Assembly: GCA_024867545.1 (NCBI GenBank)
Contig: JANFNE010000035.1
Span: 372,001 to 436,000 of the forward strand
DNA length: 64,000 nucleotides
Direction of reading: 5' to 3'
DNA from: Phytopythium helicoides
Lineage: Eukaryota; Oomycota; Peronosporomycetes; Pythiales; Pythiaceae
Position numbers and translations under genes: made by a program. Under the pieces are notes generated by a model. That model searched no databases and was not told the origin of the DNA. It saw nothing but the letters and a program-made list of their open reading frames with translations. Positions 10,125-20,600 of the stretch are shown one piece after another. Position 1 is the first letter of the stretch; each line of letters opens with the position of its first letter.

Positions 10125-10548
10125 AGCCTCACACACTCACACAGCGCCACGCCACGTCCGACGCCACCGCATCCGCCAGCGCCGCGCACTCCACACACAC
10201 GCGCGGGCCTCTCGCTCCCTCCGCAGCTCCAGCCTCTCGCGCCAACGACCGCCCTCGCGCTCCATCGCCACCGCCTCCGCTCCCAAGACCAGCCGACAAA
10301 CGACGCCACCATCTCCCACTCGCCTCCCTCGGTCTCCATGCGGCTGCGCTTTCTCGCCTTTTGGCTGATGACTTGGACGTTGGACGTTGGATGTTCAGCT
10401 CGTAGCGGAGAGAAGCGCATGGGTGCGGGCGTGTGCGTTGGTTGAGTGGGTGGCATGTGGTCGGAGGATCTTTTGGGGACAGGTGAGAGGTCGTTGTCCT
10501 CACTTGTGAACTTGGGAAGAAGACAGGAAGGAAGAGCTGAGGACGAAG
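10125..10548 (+). promoter_or_regulatory. Upstream block of kinase gene unit 3
   Basis: Conserved spacer with TTGGACGTTGGACG near 10374, the TCCTCACTTGTGAACTT leader near 10498 and a purine-rich run before the ATG at 10549. Promoter role is inferred from conservation. Confidence 0.42.
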
Positions 10549-13500
10549 ATGGCGGAGAGGCTTCTTAAAGCCGCTAGAGTGGGCGATGTCGATGTGGTGA
10601 AGGAGCTGATCGACGGCGGGGTGGATGTGAATGTCACCGACAAGTACGGAAGAACTGCGCTGATATTTGGCGCTCACGATGGACGCTTTGAAGTGGTTCG
10701 GTATCTGGTGGAAGTAGGCGGCGCGATCGTGAATGCCACGAAGAAAGACGGACGGACGCCGCTGATGTTTGCCGCAGAAGATGGTCACCTTGAAGTGGTT
10801 CGGTATCTCGTGGAAGAAGGACACGCGGACGTGAATGCCAAAGATGAAGACGGATGGACAGCGCTCATGTTTGCCGCTCGGAATGGTCACCTTGAAGTTG
10901 TTCAGTGGCTCGTGGAAGACGGCGGAGCGGACGTGAATGCTATAAACAAAGACGGATGGACAGCGCTTATGTGGGCTGCGCGCTATGGTCACCTTAAAGT
11001 GGTTCGGTGTCTCGTGGAAGTAGGCGGCGCAGACGTGAATGCCACGAGGAAAGACGGATGGACAGCGCTGATGTATGCCGCTCGCAATGGTCATCTTGAA
11101 ATGGTTCGGTGTCTCGTGGAAGAAGGTGGCGCGGACGTGAATGCTATAAACGAAGACAAATGGACAGCGCTAATGCGTGCTGCTGAAAATGGTCACCTCG
11201 AAGTTGTTCGGTGTCTCGTGGAAGAACGTGGAGTGGACGTGAATGCTATAAACAAAGACGGATGGACAGCGCTGATATGGGCCGCTGATAATGGCCACCT
11301 TGAAGTGGTTCGGTATCTCGTGAAAGAACACGGCGCGGACGTGAATGCCACGAGCAAAGACGGATGGACAGCGCTGATGCGTGCCGCTCGCTATTGTCAC
11401 CTTGAAATTGTTCGGTGTCTCGTGGAAGAAGGCAAAGCGGACGTGAATGCCACGAGCAAAGACGGATGGACAGCACTAATGTGGGCCGCTCGATATGGTC
11501 ACCTTGATGTGGTTCAGTATCTCGTGGAAGAAGGCAAAGCGGACGTGAATGCCACGAACGAAGACGGATGGACAGCGCTGAGGCTTGCCTTTCACCATAC
11601 CCACATTGAACTGGTTAGGTACTTTGTCGTCAAATGTGGGGCGGACATTAATGCTATGGTCGAAGACGGAAAGGCAGCGCTGATGAAGGCCGCTGAGAAT
11701 GGTCACCTTGAAGTGGTTCGGTGTCTCGTGGAAGTAGGCGGCGAAGACGTGAATGCCACGAACGAAGACGGATGGACAGCGCTGATGTATGGTGCTCGCT
11801 ACGGTCACCTTGATGTGGTTCAGTATCTCGTGGAAGAAGGCAAAGCGGACGTGAATGCCACGAACGAAGACGGATGGACAGCGCTGAGGCTTGCCTTTCA
11901 CCATACCCACATTGAACTGGTTATGTACTTTGTCGTCAAATGTGGGGTGGACATTAATGCTATGGTCGAAGAAGGAAAGGCAGCGCTGATGTATGCCGCT
12001 CGCTATGGTCACCTTGAAATGGTTCGGTGTCTCGTGAAAGAACGCGGAGCAGACGTGAATGCCACGAACAAAGACGGATGGACAGCGCTGATGTGGGCCG
12101 CTTTGAACGGTCACCTTGAAGTTATTCGGTACCTCGTAGAAGAACGCGGAGTGGACGTGAATGCCACGAGCAAAGCCGGATGGACAGCGCTGATGCTTGC
12201 CTCTCACAATGGTCACCTTGAAGTGGTTCGGTATCTCGTGGAAGAAAGCGGGGCGAACGTGAATGCCACGAACGAAGACGGATGGACAGCGCTGATGTTG
12301 GCCGCTGATAAAGGATACGTTGAAGTGGTTCGGTGTCTCGTGGAAGAAGGTCACGCGGACGTGAATGCCACGAACGAAGACGGATGGACAGCGCTGATGA
12401 AGGCCGCTTTCAAAGGTCACCTTGAAATGGTTCGGTACCTCGTAGAAGAACGCGGAGTGGACGTGAATGCCACAATCAAAGACAGATGGACAGCGCTAAG
12501 GCTTGCCTCTCACAATGGCCACCTTCAATTGGTTCGGTATCTCGTTGAAGAGCACGGCGCGGACGTGAATGCCACGAACAAATACGGATGGACAGCGCTA
12601 AGGTCTGCTGCTGAAAATGGTCACCTTGAAGTTGTTCGGTATCTCGTGGAAGAACGCGGAGTGGACGTGAATGCCACGAACAAAGACAGATGGACAGCAC
12701 TGATGTGGGCCGCTGAGAATGGTCACCTTGAAATTGTTCGGTGTCTCGTGGAAGAACGCGAAGTGGACGTGGATGCCACGAACAAAGCCAGATGGACAGC
12801 GCTAATGTATGCCGCTGAGAATGGTCATCTTGCAGTGGTTCGGTGTCTCGTGGAGGGAGGTGGAGCGGACGTGAATGCCACGAACAAGGACGGCAAGCCG
12901 GCAATCCGTATTGCTGCTGATGGTGGTCACCACGATATTGTCCGCGTTCTCACACCTTTTGTGAAGCATTCACAACCAAAGATAGCTAAGCCTTCTTCAT
13001 TCAAGTCGTTGCTCTCCAAAATCGCCCGTGGTCTGGCCCCTCTTCGAAAGCGACCTCAACCAAAGATACCAATTACTTCACGATTCAATTCCTACTGGAT
13101 CATACCCCCAACTGAAATTGAACTCACACAACGTGTAGACATCAACAATCTCGGAGGAGAATACATCGCCAAATGGCTCGATGCACACGTCATCGTCAAA
13201 CTATTCATTCCAGATGCAGCACACTCATCCTTTCAACAAGAGGTAAAGCTGTGGAAACAATTAAGACACCCTAACGTGATCAAGATGTACGGCGCATGTG
13301 AAGCTGGTCCAGGTTTGCAGTTCTTCGTGTGTGAGTATGCTGATGGTGGATCGCTGATTGAGTATGTGAAGTCCACTCCTGAGGATGAACCACGGAGAGT
13401 GTGGAAATATCTGTATGAGACTGCACTGGGTCTGGAGTATCTTCACGAGCGAGGGCTTGTGCACGGTGATCTTCGTTGCAGCAATATTTTGATCGGTAGT

Positions 13501-15651
13501 GATGATTTGGCTCGGTTGTCGAATTTTGGTTTGAGTGGTGCAAAGAGTGGAGCATCTTCGAGTGTTGGATCGATGCTGTGGCAGGCTCCCGAGATTTTGC
13601 GTGGTAAAGGTTCATCCTCTCGATTTGCATCGGATGTGTATTCTTTTGGAATGTGTATATTGGAGGCAGTGACTGGGAAGAAGCCATGGGACGATGAGGA
13701 TCACCCGGAATCGTGCAAGACTAATTGGGAACCAGAGACAGACGATGACTCATGGTTCGCCCCAGAATGTCCCGATGGTGACGCACGTGACTTGGTGTGG
13801 CGAATGTGCTCTCAAGATCCGACCATGCGCATCAAACTACAGTTCGTCGTCTATGAGCTCGAGCGTTTGGCACTCAAAGAGAGCTTGAGTCACTCACAAT
13901 CAGAGCCAGAGCACGAACCAGTATACACACTTGACACCTACAAGCTCGGTGAGATCAAGGAACTGTGGCAAAAAGTCGAAACTCACATGAAGAACAACAC
14001 CAACAATCCTCAACTCCACCAAGCCTTCCATGAACTCAAACCACTATACAAACATCTACACCAATCAACACATCACATCACACTATTCACAAGATTCCAC
14101 ACACTACTCACAGAATTCCATACCATCGTCACCATGACTGAACAACAAACATTAGCCATGCGACTATCGTCCACGCGTGCCACCACCTACAGCATCTACG
14201 CATTTCATCGACGCATCCAGTCACTGTGGGTAGGACTGGGTCAACCAGTTCACACCAACGTCACACATACGGCACAGACAGACGACACACAACGCCGTGA
14301 GATTTTTGTGTCTGGTGTGTCGGATGTGTATTTGTTGTTGCGCGAGTTGGAATCGGATGATGAGAAGGTTGCATTTCTGGAGATGTTGAAACGGGAGATG
14401 ACACATCAATACACTAGTTCTCAACTGGAGGTGATGAAGAAGGCTTTGGAGGCTCTTGAGAGCAAGATTGGTGAGGTGGAGGGTAGTTTGATTCCGGAGT
14501 GGTTCATTCCTTGGTACGAGTTGATCAAGTGTGAGGACAAATGTCTTGGTGTAGGTGGTTTCGGTAGTGTGATCCGAGCGAAGTGGTTGGACTCGGAGGT
14601 GGTGGTGAAGCAAGCAGAGTTTGGTGGCTCTAAGGGATCATTACTTTGGTCGACCATAAGCTCGATGGAAACAATACCCACAGTAGATTCCGAGGCCCGA
14701 TCGCAACTTGTGGAGTCTAAACAAACCAGCCCAGAAGAGCTTGAAAAGCGATCAACTAAACGAGAAGAAGCTATGAAAATGTTCCGACGTGAAGTAGACA
14801 TTTGGTTCGGATTCAGTCACCCTCACGTCATACAACTATTCGGCGCATGTCACGTAGGCACACCATTCTTCGTATGCGAGTACGCCACCAACGGGACATT
14901 AGTCGAGTATCTGCGGAAACATCCTGGTGAGTTGTGGGAGAAGCTGTATGAGGCTGCGTTGGGAGTCCAGTACCTTCATGCTCGTGGAGTGGTTCATGGT
15001 GATCTGAAAGGAAACAATATCGTGGTTGGTAGCGACATGAAGGCGAAGGTGACGGACTTTGGTCTGAGTTCAATGGCGAGTGGTGGTGGAGAAACACAAA
15101 TCACAGCTGCATCGCATTGGGTGGCTCCGGAGTGTTTTGTCGGTGATCCTGAGTTGACGTTCGCGTCGGATGTGTACTCTCTGGGTATGTGTGTTGTGGA
15201 GTCGATGCGAGTGGTGGGAGGTGAAGAGTGGAGTTTACCGTGGCGAGATGTGGATAATGTTGTTGTGAGAGTGCATGCAAAACGTGGTGAATTGCCGCCA
15301 AGACCTGCAAGCTGCACAGATGCTCAGTGGGAACTAGTGGAACGCATGTGTTCATTTCAACCGGAGAAACGGATGAAGATATCTACTGTGGTGGATGAAT
15401 TGTCGAGACTGGCGAATGAGAGAGATGAGGCGACTACTGAATCACCTAGCTTGGAGTTAGTTGCCGATGTTGTCTCGGCTATGAAGACTGTGTTGAGTGA
15501 GCTGCACGACAGTGGAAGTGATGTTTCAATGTACCTGGAGTTGTGGGATGAACTAGAGAAGGTATACAAGAAGAATGTCGACAGCGTCCACACCAGCAGC
15601 AGCAGTAATATGTTCAGTAGTTTGGTAAAGACGCCGAGACGGCAACTTTGA
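10549..15651 (+). CDS. Ankyrin-repeat pseudokinase-kinase protein, unit 3 (C-terminal frameshift)
   Basis: 1700 residues starting MAERLLKAARVGDVDVVK. About 23 ankyrin repeats run to about 12950, including a divergent repeat type (WTALRLAFHHTHIELV) present twice, 303-306 bases apart. The pseudokinase (about 13110-13880) has VIVKLF, HGDLRCSN and NFG. A helical domain follows (about 13930-14510). The second kinase (about 14545-15410) keeps GVGGFGSV, VVVKQ, HGDLKGNN, DFG and APE. The end differs from all paralogs: after SSLVK the frame reads TPRRQL and stops. One base is missing in an A-run (GTAAAGACG against GTAAAAGACG in unit 4), and the expected tail (MAVYALRRRVVKF...) continues in the next frame to 15764. 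About 38 normal C-terminal residues are lost. Confidence 0.88.
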   Translation: MAERLLKAARVGDVDVVKELIDGGVDVNVTDKYGRTALIFGAHDGRFEVVRYLVEVGGAIVNATKKDGRTPLMFAAEDGHLEVVRYLVEEGHADVNAKDEDGWTALMFAARNGHLEVVQWLVEDGGADVNAINKDGWTALMWAARYGHLKVVRCLVEVGGADVNATRKDGWTALMYAARNGHLEMVRCLVEEGGADVNAINEDKWTALMRAAENGHLEVVRCLVEERGVDVNAINKDGWTALIWAADNGHLEVVRYLVKEHGADVNATSKDGWTALMRAARYCHLEIVRCLVEEGKADVNATSKDGWTALMWAARYGHLDVVQYLVEEGKADVNATNEDGWTALRLAFHHTHIELVRYFVVKCGADINAMVEDGKAALMKAAENGHLEVVRCLVEVGGEDVNATNEDGWTALMYGARYGHLDVVQYLVEEGKADVNATNEDGWTALRLAFHHTHIELVMYFVVKCGVDINAMVEEGKAALMYAARYGHLEMVRCLVKERGADVNATNKDGWTALMWAALNGHLEVIRYLVEERGVDVNATSKAGWTALMLASHNGHLEVVRYLVEESGANVNATNEDGWTALMLAADKGYVEVVRCLVEEGHADVNATNEDGWTALMKAAFKGHLEMVRYLVEERGVDVNATIKDRWTALRLASHNGHLQLVRYLVEEHGADVNATNKYGWTALRSAAENGHLEVVRYLVEERGVDVNATNKDRWTALMWAAENGHLEIVRCLVEEREVDVDATNKARWTALMYAAENGHLAVVRCLVEGGGADVNATNKDGKPAIRIAADGGHHDIVRVLTPFVKHSQPKIAKPSSFKSLLSKIARGLAPLRKRPQPKIPITSRFNSYWIIPPTEIELTQRVDINNLGGEYIAKWLDAHVIVKLFIPDAAHSSFQQEVKLWKQLRHPNVIKMYGACEAGPGLQFFVCEYADGGSLIEYVKSTPEDEPRRVWKYLYETALGLEYLHERGLVHGDLRCSNILIGSDDLARLSNFGLSGAKSGASSSVGSMLWQAPEILRGKGSSSRFASDVYSFGMCILEAVTGKKPWDDEDHPESCKTNWEPETDDDSWFAPECPDGDARDLVWRMCSQDPTMRIKLQFVVYELERLALKESLSHSQSEPEHEPVYTLDTYKLGEIKELWQKVETHMKNNTNNPQLHQAFHELKPLYKHLHQSTHHITLFTRFHTLLTEFHTIVTMTEQQTLAMRLSSTRATTYSIYAFHRRIQSLWVGLGQPVHTNVTHTAQTDDTQRREIFVSGVSDVYLLLRELESDDEKVAFLEMLKREMTHQYTSSQLEVMKKALEALESKIGEVEGSLIPEWFIPWYELIKCEDKCLGVGGFGSVIRAKWLDSEVVVKQAEFGGSKGSLLWSTISSMETIPTVDSEARSQLVESKQTSPEELEKRSTKREEAMKMFRREVDIWFGFSHPHVIQLFGACHVGTPFFVCEYATNGTLVEYLRKHPGELWEKLYEAALGVQYLHARGVVHGDLKGNNIVVGSDMKAKVTDFGLSSMASGGGETQITAASHWVAPECFVGDPELTFASDVYSLGMCVVESMRVVGGEEWSLPWRDVDNVVVRVHAKRGELPPRPASCTDAQWELVERMCSFQPEKRMKISTVVDELSRLANERDEATTESPSLELVADVVSAMKTVLSELHDSGSDVSMYLELWDELEKVYKKNVDSVHTSSSSNMFSSLVKTPRRQL

Positions 15652-15764
15652 AACTACAGGAGAAGAAGACGGACTTGATGTCTTCATTGGAGACGACGAT
15701 GGCTGTGTACGCATTGCGTCGTCGTGTGGTCAAGTTTATGGAGGCGTATCCAGCACAAGTGTAG
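15652..15764 (+). pseudogene. Out-of-frame C-terminal tail of kinase unit 3
   Basis: Encodes the conserved paralog ending (TDLMSSLETTMAVYALRRR ... EAYPAQV, stop at 15762-15764) in a frame shifted relative to the 10549-15651 gene. It is a detached remnant unless the assembly has a one-base error. Confidence 0.8.
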
Positions 15765-16035
15765 ATAATGACTCCACGGACTCTATTCCGGATCTCAACG
15801 AGCGTGTGGCGTGGTGTTGTCATCAAAGGCAGTGGGTCAGGTGACGACTACCATCGCTGGTAACGTGCTGGTGCAGGCTTTTGCTAACGACGACCCAAGA
15901 TGAAGAGCTACGAGAGTTTCGGGGGTAGTATGCTCTTCAATCTCGTTCAGATCCTCGCTCTTGTGTTGTGCTACTACTGCCTATTCACAACTGAGAAGAC
16001 GGAGCGTTCAAAAGCGTCCACTACCGCGGACTTGT
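15765..16035 (+). pseudogene. Phosphate transporter fragment, unit 3
   Basis: Homologous to 3245-3509 (VTTTIAGNVLVQAFANDD is readable in one frame) but with different indels. Broken by stops. Confidence 0.68.
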
Positions 16036-16339
16036 AAAAGTGTTGGAGTAAACCGAACGATGGGTCTGAAGGCGGCCGTTAAAGTCTCGACTTCTTGGAT
16101 CCAACTTGCCGACGCATCGACACCAGAGAGGATGTAGTCTACAGTTCTATTATGTGTGACTTCAGAATGGTTTGAGGAGGAGATCTTGGGGAGGCGGTGA
16201 GGTGGTCAATTTCATGGACAGTCCGAATGCTTTGAGTCGGTTGTCGGCGTCGACTGTGGGGTGATCAGCTCTTATGCGAATAGCTTCCTCTCAAACTGTG
16301 TGTTGTGAGTCCAGAGACGTCGAAAATTCATCAATGCAA
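16036..16339. other. Non-coding tail, unit 3
   Basis: Repeats 3510-3837 with point changes. No gene seen. Confidence 0.55.
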
Positions 16340-17261
16340 CAACCTCAACACTCGAATGAGGTCATGGAGCTCCAAAAGCATCGGTATGTATTCCCGAGTG
16401 TACACGATAAGTAATAAATGAAGGTGAGAACCACTGGCCTAGGCGGTCAAATGACGCCAATTGACACAAACCCGCTCGAAAGCGACGCTACCTCATGGAT
16501 CGACGACAGTGTCAACACCATCGACGTTTACTTCGGCGCCTTGCGAATCGGAGAGATACCCGCCAGCCTCAGGAGCAACGACACCGGACCAACCACAGGA
16601 GCCACTACCGTCGTCCACACAAACGACGCCGCTCTCAGCTGCTGCCCCAGCGCCAACTCCTTCGCCACAGCCTCACAACGAACCAGGATAGACCTCCACT
16701 TGTCCCACGCCAACCACTAGCTCTGCTCCATCATGCACAACCCCGACGCGCTTGGCGGCAGCCTGGTCCTCCGAGACCATCCACCCTCCATGCGTTGCAA
16801 TCGCTCGACCGACTCCTACTCGCTCTCTCGCTCCACGACCGCCATGCAGTCCTACTCGTCCCTCCTCAACCTCTCACAGACATCGATACATCCTCGACGT
16901 GTAGAACTGCGACCATGCCTTCCTCCACTCGCACTTGGAGCCTCCAAGTGGCGGACCTGGCGCCACTACAACCTCCCCACCCTCTCGTCCCTCAACCAGC
17001 GACGCACACTCTCCGACTCTCGAGCCTCCGCGCATCCTTCTCCACCATCTCCAACGCCGCACCAGCCTCCGACCACCGGACCACAACCGCCCGCCTTGGC
17101 TCTCGTGGCTTCTCGCGCCGCGCCACCTGCTGCAAACCAAACGCAGCAGCACACGGCGACACCCACGCGCGCCGGACGCTCACGCTCTTCTCGGTCTCTT
17201 CTCGCTCTCGCGGCTCGCCTCGCACTCCCACGCTCCTCCTCCCGCCGCCGCAACTGCTCGC
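16340..17261 (-). pseudogene. Decayed heat shock factor gene, unit 3
   Basis: Minus-strand HSF relic. Its 3' part is closer to the intact gene than in units 1 and 2 (ATGACGCCAATTGACAC...AACCCGCTCGA against ATGACGCCAATTGACGCAAACCCGCTCGA) and lacks the palindrome. The DNA-binding-domain remnant (RRAWVSP ... VVRWSEAGAALEMVEKDA) is the same as in the other relics. Confidence 0.8.
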
Positions 17262-17688
17262 AGCCTCACACACTCACACAGCGCCACGCCACGTCCGACG
17301 CCACCGCATCCGCCAGCGCCGCGCACTCCACACACACGCGCGGGCCTCTCGCTCCCTCCGCAGCTCCAGCCTCTCGCGCCAACGACCGCCCTCGCGCTCC
17401 ATCGCCACCGCCTCCGCTCCCAAGACCAACCGACAAACTACGCCACCATCTCCCACACGCCTCCCTCGGTCTCCATGCGGCTGCGCTTTCTCGCCTTTTG
17501 GCTGGCGACTTGGACGTTGGACGTTGGATGTTCAGCTCGTGGGTTGGAGACGTGGGGAAGGGTGCGGGCGTGTGAGTTGGTTGAGTGGGTGGCATGTGGT
17601 CGGAGGATCTTTTGTGGACAGGTGAGAGGCCGTTGTCCTCACTTGTGAACTTGGGAAGAAGGAAGGAAGGAAGAAGGTGAGGACGAAG
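17262..17688 (+). promoter_or_regulatory. Upstream block of kinase gene unit 4
   Basis: Conserved spacer and leader (TCCTCACTTGTGAACTTGGG near 17636, then a GGAAGGAAGGAAG purine run). Promoter role inferred. Confidence 0.42.
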
Positions 17689-20600
17689 ATGGCGGAGAGG
17701 CTTAAGGAGGCCGCCGAAGCGGGTGATCTCGATGTGGTGAAGGCGCTGATCGCTGGCGGTGTGGATGTGAACGCCACCGACGGATATGGAGAGACAGTGC
17801 TGATGCCTGCCGCTCACCGAGGTCATCTTGAAGTGGTTCGGTATCTCGTCGAAGAACACGGCGTGGACGTGAATGCCACGAACAAATACGGATGGACAGC
17901 ACTAATGTGGACCGCTCGCTCTGGTCACCTTGACATAGTTCGGTGTCTCGTAGAAGAAGGCGGAGCGGACGTGAATGCTATAAACAAAGACGGATGGACA
18001 GTGCTGATGCACGCCGCTGAGAATGGTCACCTTGAAGTTGTTCGATGTCTCGTGGAAGAAGGCAGAGCGGACGTGAATGCTATAAACAAAGACGGATGGA
18101 CAGCAATGATGTATGCCGCTTTGAATGGTCACCTTGAAATGGTTCGGTATCTCGTCGAAGAACACGGCGTGGACGTGAATGCCACGAACAAAGACGGATG
18201 GACAGCAATGATGTATGCCGCTTTCAATGGTCACCTTGAAATGGTTCGGTATCTCGTCGAAGAACACGGCGTGGACGTGAATGCCACGAACAAATACGGA
18301 TGGACAGCAATGATGTATGCCGCTTTCAATGGTCACCTTGAAATGGTTCGGTATCTCGTCGAAGAACACGGCGTGGACGTGAATGCCACGAACAAATACG
18401 GATGGACAGCAATGATGTATGCCGCTTTCAATGGTCACCTTGAAATGGTTCGGTATCTCGTCGAAGAACACGGCGTGGACGTGAATGCCACGAACAAAGA
18501 CGGATGGACAGCAATGATGTATGCCGCTTTCAATGGTCACCTTGAAATGGTTCGGTATCTCGTCGAAGAACACGGCGTGGACGTGAATGCCACGAATAAA
18601 GACGGATGGACAGCAATGATGTATGCCGCTTTCAATGGTCACCTTGAAATGGTTCGGTATCTCGTCGAAGAACACGGCGTGGACGTGAATGCCACGAACA
18701 AAGACGGATGGACAGCAATGATGTATGCCGCTTTGAATGGTCACCTTGAAATGGTTCGGTATCTCGTCGAAGAACACGGTGTGGACGTGAATGCCACGAA
18801 TAAAGACGGATGGACAGCAATGATGTATGCCGCTTTGAATGGTCACCTTGAAATGGTTCGGTATCTCGTCGAAGAACACGGCGTGGACGTGAATGCCACG
18901 AACAAAGACGGATGGACAGCAATGATGTATGCCGCTTTCAATGGTCACCTTGAAATGGTTCGGTATCTCGTCGAAGAACACGGCGTGGACGTGAATGCCA
19001 CGAACAAAGACGGATGGACAGCAATGATGTATGCCGCTTTCAATGGTCACCTTGAAATGGTTCGGTATCTCGTCGAAGAACACGGCGTGGACGTGAATGC
19101 CACGAACAAAGACGGATGGACAGCAATGATGTATGCCGCTTTCAATGGTCACCTTGACATAGTTCGGTGTCTCGTAGAAGAAGGCGGAGCGGACGTGAAT
19201 GCTATAAACAAAGACGGATGGACAGTGCTGATGCACGCCGCTGAGAATGGTCACCTTGAAGTTGTTCGATGTCTCGTGGAAGAAGGCAGAGCGGACGTGA
19301 ATGCTATAAACAAAGACGGATGGACAGCAATGATGTATGCCGCTTTCAATGGTCACCTTGAAATGGTTCGGTATCTCGTCGAAGAACACGGCGTGGACGT
19401 GAATGCCACGAACAAAGACGGATGGACAGCAATGATGTATGCCGCTTTCAATGGTCACCTTGAAATGGTTCGGTATCTCGTCGAAGAACACGGCGTGGAC
19501 GTGAATGCCACGAACAAAGACGGATGGACAGCAATGATGTATGCCGCTTTGAATGGTCACCTTGAAATGGTTCGGTATCTCGTCGAAGAACACGGCGTGG
19601 ACGTGAATGCCACGAACAAAGACGGATGGACAGCAATGATGTATGCCGCTTTCAATGGTCACCTTGAAATGGTTCGGTATCTCGTCGAAGAACACGGCGT
19701 GGACGTGAATGCCACGAACAAATACGGATGGACAGCAATGATGTATGCCGCTTTGAATGGTCACCTTGAAATGGTTCGGTATCTCGTCGAAGAACACGGC
19801 GTGGACGTGAATGCCACGAACAAAGACGGATGGACAGCAATGATGTATGCCGCTTTGAATGGTCACCTTGAAATGGTTCGGTATCTCGTCGAAGAACACG
19901 GCGTGGACGTGAATGCCACGAACAAATACGGATGGACAGCAATGATGTATGCCGCTTTGAATGGTCACCTTGAAATGGTTCGGTATCTCGTCGAAGAACA
20001 CGGTGTGGACGTGAATGCCACGAATAAAGACGGATGGACAGCAATGATGTATGCCGCTTTGAATGGTCACCTTGAAATGGTTCGGTATCTCGTCGAAGAA
20101 CACGGCGTGGACGTGAATGCCACGAACAAAGACGGATGGACAGCAATGATGTATGCCGCTGAGAATGGTCACCTTGAAATGGTTCGGTATCTCGTCGAAG
20201 AACACGGCGTGGACGTGAATGCCACGAACAAATACGGATGGACAGCACTAATGTGGACCGCTCGCTCTGGTCACCTTGACATAGTTCGGTGTCTCGTAGA
20301 AGAAGGCGGAGCGGACGTGAATGCTATAAACAAAGACGGATGGACAGTGCTGATGCACGCCGCTGAGAATGGTCACCTTGAAGTTGTTCGATGTCTCGTG
20401 GAAGAAGGCAGAGCGGACGTGAATGCTATAAACAAAGACGGATGGACAGCAATGATGTATGCCGCTTTGAATGGTCACCTTGAAATGGTTCGGTATCTCG
20501 TCGAAGAACACGGCGTGGACGTGAATGCCACGAACAAAGACGGATGGACAGCAATGATGTATGCCGCTGAGAATGGTCACCTTGAAATGGTTCGGTATCT

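Noticed and set aside
9387..10445. Pro/Arg/Ser-rich plus-strand frames in the spacers (also 4455-5132, 16495-17625, 30200-31096)
   Set aside because: High GC removes stops; these are antisense to the HSF relics and shift frame between units.
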